Source: a virus
Virus record (IMG/VR): IMGVR_UViG_3300032093_000379
Location: 1 to 37,506 of that record
Strand: one strand, 5' to 3'
Length of the DNA stretch: 37,506 nt
Shown piece after piece: positions 5,136-13,260 of the stretch. The notes beneath the pieces were generated by a model. The model was not told where the DNA came from and did no database searches. It saw only the letters and a list, made by a program, of their open reading frames with translations. Position 1 is the first letter of the stretch. Each line of letters starts with the position of its first letter. Made by a program: the position numbers and the translations under genes.

Positions 5136-6431
5136 TTGCAACTTGATTTACTTATGGGCGGTATCGCTCGAAACTTAATCGCTGACGCTCGATTCATGGC
5201 GTCTTGTGAATTAGCCCGAATTGATTTCACTGATTGGCCGCAGTCACCGCAAAGGCAATGCGTTGAGCTTTACCTAAAAGCGCGTCGTGAGCACTCGCAT
5301 GATTATGCAGCTTTGAAGACCTTTGAAATGGGTGAGCGATTTCCAGACGTGGCTATTCCAGACGATCCAGACCTTTTGTCTGCCATGTATTTCAAGGCCA
5401 TTAGAACCTTTAGAGGTTTAGACCTTGCTCAAAAAATACGCATGAATCCAGAAAACGCCGATAAGATCATTTCAGATTTCAAAGGTATCAAGACGCATGA
5501 GCCTTTGGCGCATTTTGGTTTAAAGTTTAAAGACTACATCGCAAACGTCGTTCGCAGGGCGCAAGACAATAAGACCAGGATCGCAATACCAGACTGGCCA
5601 GAGCTGTCAGACATGATCGGGGGCTTTAATCCTGGACGTGTCGGTATGCTCGTTGCCAAAACCGGCTTTGGTAAAACCACCTGCTCAATAAATCTAGCCT
5701 TAAGTGCCTCGAAGATTATGCCCACGGTCTACCTCAATATGGAAATGAGCGAGCAAGACTTTGCTGAGCGTTTGATTTGTGCCGAGGGTAATCTTAATTA
5801 CAAAGAATTTACCCGCAACGTCTTTCATTACGAAAAAAAGCTTGAAGACATTATGGAGCGCGTTTACACGAGGCCGTTTTTCTTTAGCCACGGCGTACCG
5901 TTTACAGTCCAGGACATTTATGCCACCGCAAACGAGTACAAGCTACGCTATGGCCTTGGCTTACTTATCGTCGATTATGATCAAAAGATTGCGCTCAAGA
6001 CTTCCAAAGATACGCCGGAATGGAAAGCACTCCAAATAGCGTTAGAAGGTTTAGATGAACTATCCAGGCGGCTTGATTGTTTTATCCTGGTGCTCGCTCA
6101 GGAGTCAGCCAGTGGAGACGTTTCAGGATCACAACGATCTAAGTTTCCGACTTCAAGCGTGCTTAGATTTTACGAATCAGAGAAAAACCTCGCAGGGCAA
6201 TCGAAGTATGTTATTGAAGCTCTTAAAAATCGTTTCGGGCCATACGGTGCTATGGTCGAGGTAGAATATGACGCAGCGGCGTGCAGAGTCAGGGAAATTG
6301 GACAAACGCAGTCTAAACCCTCTTACAAAGACAGGCTCAAAGAAGACAGTAGTCCAAGAGATACACGACGAGCAGGTGCAGGACATCAAAGACAAATCTC
6401 GCCGCCTCGAAGGTACTCGCCAGGCGATTGA
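5136..6431 (+). CDS. DnaB-like replicative helicase
   Basis: The 431-residue product carries a RecA-type ATPase core. The Walker A motif is AKTGFGKTT at residues 174-182, with Ala where the first Gly is usual. The segment VYLNMEMSEQDFAERLICAE is typical of DnaB helicase motif 1a. Walker B is LLIVDYDQ with Asp280, and ILVLAQES fits the following motif. These are the hallmarks of the hexameric 5'-3' replicative helicase. The N-terminal 150 residues are short and divergent. The start is TTG at 5136, because AGGGG lies six bases upstream, whereas the ATG at 5154 has no ribosome site. The last 40 residues are low-complexity and overlap the next gene. Confidence 0.85.
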   Translation: MQLDLLMGGIARNLIADARFMASCELARIDFTDWPQSPQRQCVELYLKARREHSHDYAALKTFEMGERFPDVAIPDDPDLLSAMYFKAIRTFRGLDLAQKIRMNPENADKIISDFKGIKTHEPLAHFGLKFKDYIANVVRRAQDNKTRIAIPDWPELSDMIGGFNPGRVGMLVAKTGFGKTTCSINLALSASKIMPTVYLNMEMSEQDFAERLICAEGNLNYKEFTRNVFHYEKKLEDIMERVYTRPFFFSHGVPFTVQDIYATANEYKLRYGLGLLIVDYDQKIALKTSKDTPEWKALQIALEGLDELSRRLDCFILVLAQESASGDVSGSQRSKFPTSSVLRFYESEKNLAGQSKYVIEALKNRFGPYGAMVEVEYDAAACRVREIGQTQSKPSYKDRLKEDSSPRDTRRAGAGHQRQISPPRRYSPGD

Positions 6432-6606
6432 AATCTTCTACATGGCTCGGCATTTAAAAGAGCCAATGCTAATCGAGAAATCATGGGAAAACTTGGTCGA
6501 GCAAGCAAAACACGAGTGGGGTAATGAGTGCGAGGTGTCAGTGATCAGCGAAGGAGTGATGGTAAAATTATTCGATCATCAAGTGATAGTACCGTGGCCA
6601 AGGTAA
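6268..6606 (+). CDS. Hypothetical protein, 112 aa, overlapping helicase 3' end
   Basis: The frame opens at ATG 6268 behind GAGGTA and overlaps the helicase gene by 164 bases. The helicase core seems to end near this point, since its remaining residues look like random Pro/Arg/Ser-rich tail. The true start may instead lie further in, for example at a later GTG. The product is Lys/Arg-rich at the N-terminus, then helical (IEIFYMARHLKEPMLIEKSW) with a beta-like end. No family recognised. It is followed at once by the resolvase gene. Confidence 0.55.
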   Translation: MTQRRAESGKLDKRSLNPLTKTGSKKTVVQEIHDEQVQDIKDKSRRLEGTRQAIEIFYMARHLKEPMLIEKSWENLVEQAKHEWGNECEVSVISEGVMVKLFDHQVIVPWPR

Positions 6607-7016
6607 AACCGTTTACGTTTAGAAAACCAGTTGTTACCAGTGCCAGAAATCCTTACGAGCTTTATCTTTGGGTGCCAGAGCTACCGCCAATCTTTGCCAA
6701 CGGTTCGCATGGACATTGGTCGGTAAAATACCGCAAGGTCTCTGCCTTGAGAGGTAAGACAAGCTTTTTAGTAATGGAGCACGCGCCAGCTAAATCATTA
6801 GAGCGCGCAAAGCTTACGCTCGTTCGGTATGGTTCAAAAGAGCCGGATTTTGATAATCTGGTAAGTAGCTTTAAACCGATCATAGATGGCCTAGTTTCGG
6901 CTGGTATTATCGTCAACGACAAGCAAGCCAATATCGGCCAACCGCAGTACTTATTTGTAAAGGCAAAGCGCGATGAGGGCGCATTCAGTGTAAAGGTGGA
7001 AGAAATCGATGGGTAA
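6594..7016 (+). CDS. rusA: RusA-like Holliday junction resolvase
   Basis: The product (140 residues from GTG 6594) has the RusA signature: PPIFANGSHGHW near the N-terminus, then EPDFDNLVSSFKPIIDGL with Asp85 and Asp87, then IVNDKQANIG with Asp109. These acidic residues form the metal site that cuts four-way DNA junctions symmetrically. Phage RusA enzymes resolve recombination or replication intermediates before packaging, which fits the neighbouring helicase and the exonuclease/Bet pair near 36 kb. The GTG at 6594 overlaps the preceding gene and gives a normal family length; another GTG at 6528 would add 22 residues that look like out-of-frame sequence. Confidence 0.85.
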   Translation: MAKVKPFTFRKPVVTSARNPYELYLWVPELPPIFANGSHGHWSVKYRKVSALRGKTSFLVMEHAPAKSLERAKLTLVRYGSKEPDFDNLVSSFKPIIDGLVSAGIIVNDKQANIGQPQYLFVKAKRDEGAFSVKVEEIDG

Positions 7017-7203
7017 GAAAGCGTACATCAGGCCAAGCCACAGATCAGTGCCGTCACCGGTAAAGCTAAGCTCTTTAAGGTTACCGACAAGACAAAGGGA
7101 ATGCTTGCGATGTGAAAAAAGGTTTGCGAGCGTTGGGGTGCAAAACCGCGTTTGCGAGAATTGCAGAGGGACAGAAGATTGGAGAATGGCGAATCGGTTT
7201 TAG
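7009..7203 (+). CDS. Small zinc-ribbon protein, 64 aa
   Basis: The ATG at 7009 overlaps the resolvase stop and follows AGGTGG. The basic N-terminal half (KKAYIRPSHRSVPSP) is followed by a zinc-ribbon CLRCEKRFASVG and VCENC, a CxxC pair spaced by about 17 residues. Such small zinc ribbons often act as DNA-binding transcription or late-gene regulators. This one sits directly upstream of the packaging genes, so a regulatory role is plausible but unproven. Confidence 0.65.
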   Translation: MGKKAYIRPSHRSVPSPVKLSSLRLPTRQRECLRCEKRFASVGVQNRVCENCRGTEDWRMANRF

Positions 7204-7214
7204 AAGAGGCTACT

Positions 7215-7406
7215 GTGCTCCACGAGATTGATTTAAAGATCATGGGCGCTTGGCTTTTAGAAATGCGCGACGCAGACGCAGCCCTTCAGCCAGACTGGAT
7301 TTCAGGCCAGTTTCAACTTTATGTAAAAGACGATTTAGGCCGAATGAAGAGAGTAAAACGTGTTCTAATGGAGTTCGAAGACAAAGAGGCACTAGATGAG
7401 CGTTGA
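7215..7406 (+). CDS. Hypothetical protein, about 63 aa, before small terminase
   Basis: I place the start at GTG 7215, five bases after AGAAGAGG and just downstream of the previous stop. A TTG at 7179 with a GAGGG site is an alternative that would add 12 residues. The product is acidic and helical (IDLKIMGAWLLEMRDADAAL, then YVKDDLGRMKRVKRVLMEF). It overlaps the small terminase start. No family is recognised. Confidence 0.55.
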   Translation: MLHEIDLKIMGAWLLEMRDADAALQPDWISGQFQLYVKDDLGRMKRVKRVLMEFEDKEALDER

Positions 7407-7851
7407 ATCTAATCGGTCACGCTACCCAGTCCGCTACAATGCGGCCTACTGTAAGCAAATGATTGAGCACATGGCTCAGGGATATTCCTTTGCGTCGTTT
7501 GCTGGTGTGCTTGGCTGTTCTTACGGCACGCTTAAAAAATGGTGCGACACTTATCCAGAGTTTCAAGCCGCTAAAGATATTGGCATTCAGCGAGCCCGCT
7601 TTTGGTGGGAGCAAGAGGGAATGAAGGGGCTTTGGCGCTTTAAAGATGGCCCGCAATTGAATGAGAAAATCTGGCTTGCTGCAATGCGCGTCCGCTTCGG
7701 ATGGCGTGACAACGACGTTAGAGAAGTTAATCTCAACACGAAAGACGTTGCACAGTTGATAACAGAGGCCGAGCGATTCGTTACGGCATTGAAAGAGAAA
7801 CAAGAGACCGATGCAATTACCGATCAAGATAAGACCGATTCAACCGTCTGA
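7396..7851 (+). CDS. terS: Terminase small subunit
   Basis: The 151-residue product has a helix-turn-helix in the first 70 residues (MAQGYSFASFAGVLGCSYGT, then LKKWCDTYPEFQAAKDIG), a pattern common in phage small terminases of the type that bind the packaging site. A basic/aromatic middle and a C-terminal helix (LITEAERFVTALKEKQE) for oligomerisation follow. It lies one gene before the large terminase. The ATG at 7396 follows AGAGG by seven bases. The small subunit recognises concatemeric phage DNA and loads the large subunit. Confidence 0.75.
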   Translation: MSVESNRSRYPVRYNAAYCKQMIEHMAQGYSFASFAGVLGCSYGTLKKWCDTYPEFQAAKDIGIQRARFWWEQEGMKGLWRFKDGPQLNEKIWLAAMRVRFGWRDNDVREVNLNTKDVAQLITEAERFVTALKEKQETDAITDQDKTDSTV

Positions 7852-8281
7852 TCATGCTTTTATATTCGATGCTTGGTGCGAGACGGTAAGGCCGTTTTAT
7901 AAGTACGTTGACAAGCGTTTATTTAGATCGGCAATGAATGAGCGAATCAAAGATGCTCTCGGGCGCTGTGCAATCTCACACGGTGGCTTTGTGGTCTGTG
8001 ATGAAAACGAGCCAGACCAAATCTTTGCTCTGCAAGTGGTTTGCGTACCGATTGAAGACGTTGCAGTAATTGATTTTGCTTTTACTAAATCCTTTTACTG
8101 GCGCATGGGCTTACAGCGAATGCTGCTCGAAAGTTATCCAGAGAGCCAAAAGGTTCTAACTCTTCAAGCTAAAGCGTTAGGCGAGCGCGAATTTCAGCAG
8201 CCAGACGGGACACCTTTAGCCCTACACCTTAAAAACAGATACGGGATTGTACTCGATCCATTTTTCCACGAACGAACTTAA
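7811..8281 (+). CDS. GNAT-fold protein between terminase subunits
   Basis: The product starts PIKIRPIQPSDHAFIFDAWC, the classic opening of GNAT N-acetyltransferases. It continues with GFVVCDENEPDQIFALQVV and a degenerate acetyl-CoA loop region near YWRMGLQRMLLES. Related proteins are common next to terminase genes in podoviruses. Because the Gly-rich acetyl-CoA loop is weak, it could be an inactive structural relative. The substrate is unknown. It overlaps the small terminase gene by 41 bases. Confidence 0.6.
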   Translation: MQLPIKIRPIQPSDHAFIFDAWCETVRPFYKYVDKRLFRSAMNERIKDALGRCAISHGGFVVCDENEPDQIFALQVVCVPIEDVAVIDFAFTKSFYWRMGLQRMLLESYPESQKVLTLQAKALGEREFQQPDGTPLALHLKNRYGIVLDPFFHERT

Positions 8282-8293
8282 CAGGGGTAAGAG

Positions 8294-8650
8294 ATGAGAC
8301 TTAAAGCGATAAAGGTTGGCTATTCGGTAAAGGTTGGCGACCGTGAAGGTGTTCACTTTGTTGATCAAGGTGATCAAGCAAAAGATGGTTTTCGAATTGA
8401 AATCAAGGCACTTCCAGGCCACGCGATGAGTGTCGTTGAGATTCAAAACAAAAGAACACAAGCCATTGCCTGGACATCTTTTTCGAACGTCGTTTATGCC
8501 GAGCCATTACGAGCGCCATTGCAAGAGGTTTTAAGTGCTACAGAAAGCGACACAGAAGCCGTCACTGACGCAGCAGTTGAGCCAGTTAAACGAGAAACTA
8601 GAGGCCGAAAACCTAAAGCTAGCGCCGCTCTCGTCGAAGACACGTTCTAA
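8294..8650 (+). CDS. Hypothetical protein with AT-hook-like tail, 118 aa
   Basis: A strong ribosome site (AGGGGTAAGAG) precedes the ATG at 8294. The first 75 residues look like a small beta-domain (VGYSVKVGDREGVHFVDQG). The C-terminus has an acidic linker and then RGRKPKAS, which matches the AT-hook core RGRP/RGRK that contacts the DNA minor groove. It overlaps the large terminase start by 116 bases in another frame. A DNA-binding accessory role in packaging is conceivable but not established. Confidence 0.65.
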   Translation: MRLKAIKVGYSVKVGDREGVHFVDQGDQAKDGFRIEIKALPGHAMSVVEIQNKRTQAIAWTSFSNVVYAEPLRAPLQEVLSATESDTEAVTDAAVEPVKRETRGRKPKASAALVEDTF

Positions 8651-9992
8651 GATCAGAGACGATAAGTTTAGAAAGCAAAATGATTTCATCGAAGATCCAG
8701 CCGCATTTAAAGCTGGATTTTGCACTCGCAGGGCTGGAAAGTCTTTCAGCGGAGCTATGCTTTTGGCTGACGCTGCCGAAAAATACCCAGGCTCAAGCGT
8801 TCTTTATCTTGCAAAGACAAGAGACACGGCAAAACGCATTCTTTGGAAGGACTGCTTAAGCGTTGTTAATCGCCGGTTTGATCTGAACCTAAAAGCTAAC
8901 ATGGTAGAGCTATCGATGACTCATCCAAATGGCTCTGTGATTTACCTATCAGGTGCAGATGCCAATCCAGATGAGTTAGAAAAACTGCTTGGTCAAAAAT
9001 ATTCGCGCGTTGTGATCGATGAGGCGCAGAGCTGGAAACAGGATTTAAAGGATTTGGTTTACAACAAACTAAAGCCCGCCGTGGCTGATTACCGTGGGCA
9101 AATTGTTTTACTTGGTACACCGTCCAATAACCGCTCGGGCTTATTCTTTCAGATCACTACTGGACTTGAGCCCGGTTGGTCTGTCTGCACCTGGTCGGCG
9201 TTTGATAACCCTTATATGTCTGAGCAGTGGCAAGCAGAGATCGAGGATCTAAAAGCGCGTAATCCAAATATCGTTCATGATCCAGGATTTCGGCAAAACT
9301 ATCTTGGCGAATGGACTATCGAGAGGGAAGCTTTGGTCTACCGCTTTGATAGGGAGCTAAATGCATTGCCTGAAATGCCAGCGAAACACCAAAAAGATGA
9401 AGAGTTTTACGTTATCGGGATCGACCTTGGTTACTTCCCTGATCCAAGTGCTGTCGTGGTGGCTAGCTATCGCAGGTTTGATAGCAATCTTTATTTCATA
9501 GAAGCGCACAAATGGGAAAAGCTAACGCTTGGTGACCTAGCAGAGCGTGTAAGACCACTCATGGCTAAATATAAACACGCGAAGCTCATCGTTGATGCGG
9601 CAAACAAGCAAGCAGTCGAGGAAATGAAACAGCGTTACGCTTTACCTTTAGAGGCAGCCGAAAAGCACGGTAAAGAGGGTTACATTGCACTTATGAACGC
9701 AGACCTAGCGAGCGGCACCGTTAAGACACTTCCAGCCGCTGATTTACTCGTGCAAGAGTGGGATGTTTTAACTTGGGATGAGGGGGGCATGGGTAGGAAG
9801 CGCCAAGAAAACCCGAACCTTGCAAATCATTGCGCCGACGCAGCACTCTACGCATGGCGATGGGCCTACAATTATGCTTTCACTACAGCACCAAAAGAGA
9901 TCAATATTCATAGCGAGGAAAAAGTAAATGAATTCTGGGAAAGAGAAGCCGAAAGAGCAAGTCGCACAAAAGCGCAAGCCGATGAGTGGTGA
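8535..9992 (+). CDS. terL: Terminase large subunit
   Basis: The 485-residue product has both motor and nuclease parts. The ATPase has Walker A CTRRAGKS (residues 63-70), Walker B VVIDEAQ (Asp162, Glu163) and the coupling motif LLGTPSNN. The RNase H-like nuclease has Asp297 in VIGIDLG, Asp354 in LIVDAAN and Asp435 in CADAALYAW. It pumps DNA through the portal and cuts concatemers. The start is GTG at 8535, with GAGG seven bases upstream. The overlap with the previous gene is long, but the N-terminal residues look like a genuine charged helix. Confidence 0.95.
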   Translation: MLQKATQKPSLTQQLSQLNEKLEAENLKLAPLSSKTRSKIRDDKFRKQNDFIEDPAAFKAGFCTRRAGKSFSGAMLLADAAEKYPGSSVLYLAKTRDTAKRILWKDCLSVVNRRFDLNLKANMVELSMTHPNGSVIYLSGADANPDELEKLLGQKYSRVVIDEAQSWKQDLKDLVYNKLKPAVADYRGQIVLLGTPSNNRSGLFFQITTGLEPGWSVCTWSAFDNPYMSEQWQAEIEDLKARNPNIVHDPGFRQNYLGEWTIEREALVYRFDRELNALPEMPAKHQKDEEFYVIGIDLGYFPDPSAVVVASYRRFDSNLYFIEAHKWEKLTLGDLAERVRPLMAKYKHAKLIVDAANKQAVEEMKQRYALPLEAAEKHGKEGYIALMNADLASGTVKTLPAADLLVQEWDVLTWDEGGMGRKRQENPNLANHCADAALYAWRWAYNYAFTTAPKEINIHSEEKVNEFWEREAERASRTKAQADEW

Positions 9993-10215
9993 TTACATCG
10001 TTAATCCCCCAGCACTTTATGAAGTGACCAAGTGGATGCATGACGAGCATGTGATTGAGTTTAAAATGGGTGATTTTAGCGTAAAACTCGGTGGACCAAG
10101 GCCCACTTTTATGCAGCCAAGCGTGCCGCCAGAGGTGACAACTACAATTAAAAATGATGGCCTAACAGACGATGAGCGATTCTATGGAGTGGGAGCGGCT
10201 GAATGGCAGAGATAA
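9928..10215 (+). CDS. Hypothetical protein between terminase and portal, 95 aa
   Basis: The ATG at 9928 follows GAGG at good distance and overlaps the terminase end by 65 bases; an ATG further in (MSGDYIV) is possible but lacks a ribosome site. The product has a basic, disordered start and then a compact part (NPPALYEVTKWMHDEHVIEF). It overlaps the portal start by 13 bases. No family recognised. The position suggests a packaging or head protein. Confidence 0.6.
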   Translation: MNSGKEKPKEQVAQKRKPMSGDYIVNPPALYEVTKWMHDEHVIEFKMGDFSVKLGGPRPTFMQPSVPPEVTTTIKNDGLTDDERFYGVGAAEWQR

Positions 10216-12071
10216 AAAAAGAATATTACAATCAAGCAAAAGAAAAAACCGATTACCGTAACGACTGGTGGTCTATCGATGAGAAAGAGCTTTACATGCA
10301 TCTCTTTCCATTGGTGCGCTACCTTCGCCAAAAGCAGGGCTATCGCCGGACGGCTAACATTCGGCACGCTAGGCTTTACAGCAATATGGACGCTCTCGGG
10401 GCTTTTTCTAGCACTTACGGCAAGGTAAATTCGGACGGTGTGGGCACTCACAAGCTATCGTTAAACGTCGTGGCCGCGGTCGTTGATACTTTGTCCAGTA
10501 AGATCGCTAAAGCAAAGCCTCGCACGGTTTATCTAACAGACATGGGTGATTGGAAGCGCCAGCAGCGAGCAAAGAAGCTTCAAAAGTTTATGGAAGGTTG
10601 GCGGCAAGGGGCTTTAGAGTACGAAAAGAAGCAACAAGCTTTTGTTGATTCTGGGATCTTTGGCACTGGCCTCGTTAAGTTTTACGCTGATCCAATTAAG
10701 GGTGAGATTTGTTGTGAGCGCGTCTTGGTTGATGAAATCGACGTTGACGATGCTGAAGCCATTTATGGCCAGCCGGCATCACTCTATCAGGCAAGATTTG
10801 TGGCAAGAGATAAGCTTTTAGCGTCTTATCCAAAGATGCATGATGCGATTCTTCAGGCCACCGCTGGTGAGGCGCAAGAGCTTGCTCGTAGTCAGTCGAG
10901 TGATCTTGTAATGGTAATCGAGGCATGGCATTTACCGAGCGATAAGAACACTCCAAATGGTCGCCATGTTATCGTTTGCGACACCTGCACGCTTTACGAC
11001 GAAACTTGGGAATTTGAGTGGTTTCCGTTTTCTAAGCTCATGTATAAACCAAGGATCACAGGATGGTTTGGCATGGGGGCAGCCGAGTGCTTACTTCCAA
11101 TCCAGATCGAGATTAATAAAACGATTCGGTCGATTGAAGCGGCTCATCGGCTAATGGCTACACCAAGAATTTACGTTGAAAACAGCTCTGGAATTAATCA
11201 AGGTACGCTAACAAACGACATTGGCTCAATTATCAAGTTTAGCGGTAACCCGCCAATTGAGAGCCAAGGTGTGGCGATGCCGTCGCAGATTTACGCTTAT
11301 TTAGAAAACCTTTGGCAGAAAGCTTTTGCGCAAGAGGGTGTCTCGATGCTCTCGGCAAGCAGCCAAAAGCCAGCAGGACTTAACTCTGGCGCAGCTTTAA
11401 GGGAATATCAGGACGTTGAGAGCGAGCGTTTTCAGCTCATGGGCCAGCGTTATGAGATGAGTTTTCTCGAATCAGATCGCATCGTGATTGGTCTTACTAA
11501 AAAGCTAAATAAACAAATCCCTGGTGGTGTAAAAGTTAAGCTTGGTGGTTACGGCGGGGCTGAAACCATTAAATGGTCTGAAGTTGAAATGGATGAAGAC
11601 AAATATATCATCCAGCAATTCCCGGCTTCGATCTTACCAACGACACCGGCTGGCCGATTACAGACCGTTACAGAGCTTTCGCAGTCTGGTTTTATCGATA
11701 AGGAAACAGCACTTAATTTGCTGGATTTCCCAGATTTGAAAGCTACGACGAGTCTTTTAACTGCAAACCAGCAGCTTGTGAAAAAGATCATTGATTCGAT
11801 GATTGAGACCGAAAAATATGTGCCGCCAGAGCCTTATTTCGGACTTCAGTTTGCGAAGGATTATGCGCAGCTTAGTTATTTAAAAAGCAAAATGGACGGC
11901 GTCCCAGACGAAAAGCTGGAGTTGCTTAGGACCTTTATGTCTGATTGTCAGACGCTTTTAGATAAAGCAGCACAAGCCATGCAGCCACCACCAGGCCAAG
12001 CGCCACAGATGCAGGGTGAGGCCATTGCTAATCCACAAGCTCCACCAACAAGCGATTTGTTACCGGTGTAA
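10203..12071 (+). CDS. Portal protein
   Basis: The 622-residue product follows the terminase and precedes scaffold and capsid, the standard place for the portal. Its length fits podovirus portals. Typical features are an N-terminal DWWSIDEKELYMHLFPLVRY segment, AAVVDTLSSKIAKAKPRT, a middle clip/wing region with GIFGTGLVKFYADP, and a Pro/Gln-rich C-terminal tail (residues 600-622) after the crown region. The dodecameric portal is the DNA channel and the docking site for the terminase and tail. The ATG at 10203 follows GGGAGC. The C-terminal part contains no extra domain. Confidence 0.85.
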   Translation: MAEIKKEYYNQAKEKTDYRNDWWSIDEKELYMHLFPLVRYLRQKQGYRRTANIRHARLYSNMDALGAFSSTYGKVNSDGVGTHKLSLNVVAAVVDTLSSKIAKAKPRTVYLTDMGDWKRQQRAKKLQKFMEGWRQGALEYEKKQQAFVDSGIFGTGLVKFYADPIKGEICCERVLVDEIDVDDAEAIYGQPASLYQARFVARDKLLASYPKMHDAILQATAGEAQELARSQSSDLVMVIEAWHLPSDKNTPNGRHVIVCDTCTLYDETWEFEWFPFSKLMYKPRITGWFGMGAAECLLPIQIEINKTIRSIEAAHRLMATPRIYVENSSGINQGTLTNDIGSIIKFSGNPPIESQGVAMPSQIYAYLENLWQKAFAQEGVSMLSASSQKPAGLNSGAALREYQDVESERFQLMGQRYEMSFLESDRIVIGLTKKLNKQIPGGVKVKLGGYGGAETIKWSEVEMDEDKYIIQQFPASILPTTPAGRLQTVTELSQSGFIDKETALNLLDFPDLKATTSLLTANQQLVKKIIDSMIETEKYVPPEPYFGLQFAKDYAQLSYLKSKMDGVPDEKLELLRTFMSDCQTLLDKAAQAMQPPPGQAPQMQGEAIANPQAPPTSDLLPV

Positions 12072-12072
12072 T

Positions 12073-13260
12073 ATGCGATTAATCGGAGGGGATTCGTTGC
12101 ATATTCTGAGAGAGTTGGAAGATTGCTCGATTGATTCAGTCGTGACCGACCCGCCGTATGGCTTGGCGTTCATGGGTAAGAAATGGGACTACGACGTTCC
12201 TTCCGTTGAACTATGGCTCGAAGTATTTCGCGTTCTGAAACCGGGCGGCCACGTTCTTAGTTTCGGCGGCACGAGGACCTATCACCGCATGGTTGTGAAT
12301 ATTGAAGACGCTGGCTTTGAAATTAGAGACCAATTGCAATGGCTATATGGCTCAGGTTTTCCAAAGTCGCACGACGCTTCAAAGGGTATGGACAAAGCGG
12401 CGGGTGCTGAGCGTGAAGTTATCGGTCCAAAGTCTACTTATCGCGAACCGCAAACGCCGAACGGTTGGGATTGCACTAAACGCGCAGAGTTTGAAACCGC
12501 ACCCTCAACCACCCTCGCTAAACAATGGCAAGGCTGGGGCACAGCACTTAAGCCAGCAAACGAGCCAATCGTATTGGCCCGGAAGCCGCTTGTTGGAACT
12601 GTTGCGGCCAACATTGCCCAGTACGGCACTGGTGCCCTCAATATTGATGCGAGTCGGATTGCTCCATCGGACCCTGAACAATACAAGGCAAACGCTACTC
12701 GTTCCGATGGCAAGATTCGCGAGGGCTTTCTTGCTTCAGGCATGAACGCTACTGCATCTGAAATAGGCCGCTGGCCTGCCAACGTGCTTTTCGATGAAGA
12801 AGCTGCGGCGGTGCTCGATGCGCAAAGTGGGTTGATAAGAACTCGAAATGGCTACGGAATCAAAGGGCAAACTGGAGGCGGCACGGGCGCAGCTTATGTA
12901 ATGCGAAAAACTGAGGCCCACGTTTCTCAAAAAGTAATAAGGGAAAACGAAAACGGAGTATTGGGCGGCGCCTCACGTTTCTTCTACGTCGCAAAAGCAA
13001 GTAAGAAAGAACGCGGTGAAGGAAACAACCATCCAACCGTCAAGCCGATCAAACTCATGGAGTATCTGGTCAGGCTCATCACCCCGCCAGGCGGCACAGT
13101 GCTCGACCCATTCATGGGCTCAGGGACGACTGGTGTCGCGTGTAAGAATCTAGGATTTCAATTTGTGGGAATTGAGCGCGAGCAGGCTTATCTAGAAATA
13201 GCAGAGAAACGAATCGAATCACAAAAATTAAAAAACCAATTAGAAATGGGGAATTTATGA
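12073..13260 (+). CDS. DNA methyltransferase, N6-adenine/N4-cytosine type
   Basis: The 395-residue product has the catalytic DPPY motif at residues 26-29 (TDPPYG) and the S-adenosylmethionine motif FMGSGTTG at residues 347-354 near the C-terminus. The catalytic motif preceding the cofactor motif, with the recognition region between, is the beta-class order. HPTVKPIKLMEYLVRLIT just before the cofactor motif is typical. DPPY enzymes methylate adenine N6 or cytosine N4. No cognate nuclease is nearby, so it is probably a solitary phage methylase that protects against restriction. Its place between portal and scaffold is unusual. The ATG at 12073 starts MRLIGGDSL, the normal family beginning. Confidence 0.9.
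   Translation: MRLIGGDSLHILRELEDCSIDSVVTDPPYGLAFMGKKWDYDVPSVELWLEVFRVLKPGGHVLSFGGTRTYHRMVVNIEDAGFEIRDQLQWLYGSGFPKSHDASKGMDKAAGAEREVIGPKSTYREPQTPNGWDCTKRAEFETAPSTTLAKQWQGWGTALKPANEPIVLARKPLVGTVAANIAQYGTGALNIDASRIAPSDPEQYKANATRSDGKIREGFLASGMNATASEIGRWPANVLFDEEAAAVLDAQSGLIRTRNGYGIKGQTGGGTGAAYVMRKTEAHVSQKVIRENENGVLGGASRFFYVAKASKKERGEGNNHPTVKPIKLMEYLVRLITPPGGTVLDPFMGSGTTGVACKNLGFQFVGIEREQAYLEIAEKRIESQKLKNQLEMGNL

Noticed and set aside
5136-6606. Programmed frameshift fusing the helicase to the next gene
   Set aside because: The downstream frame is +1 relative to the helicase. The nearest run (CTTAAAAAT near 6220) is not a suitable slip site for +1, and the downstream gene has its own ATG and ribosome site.
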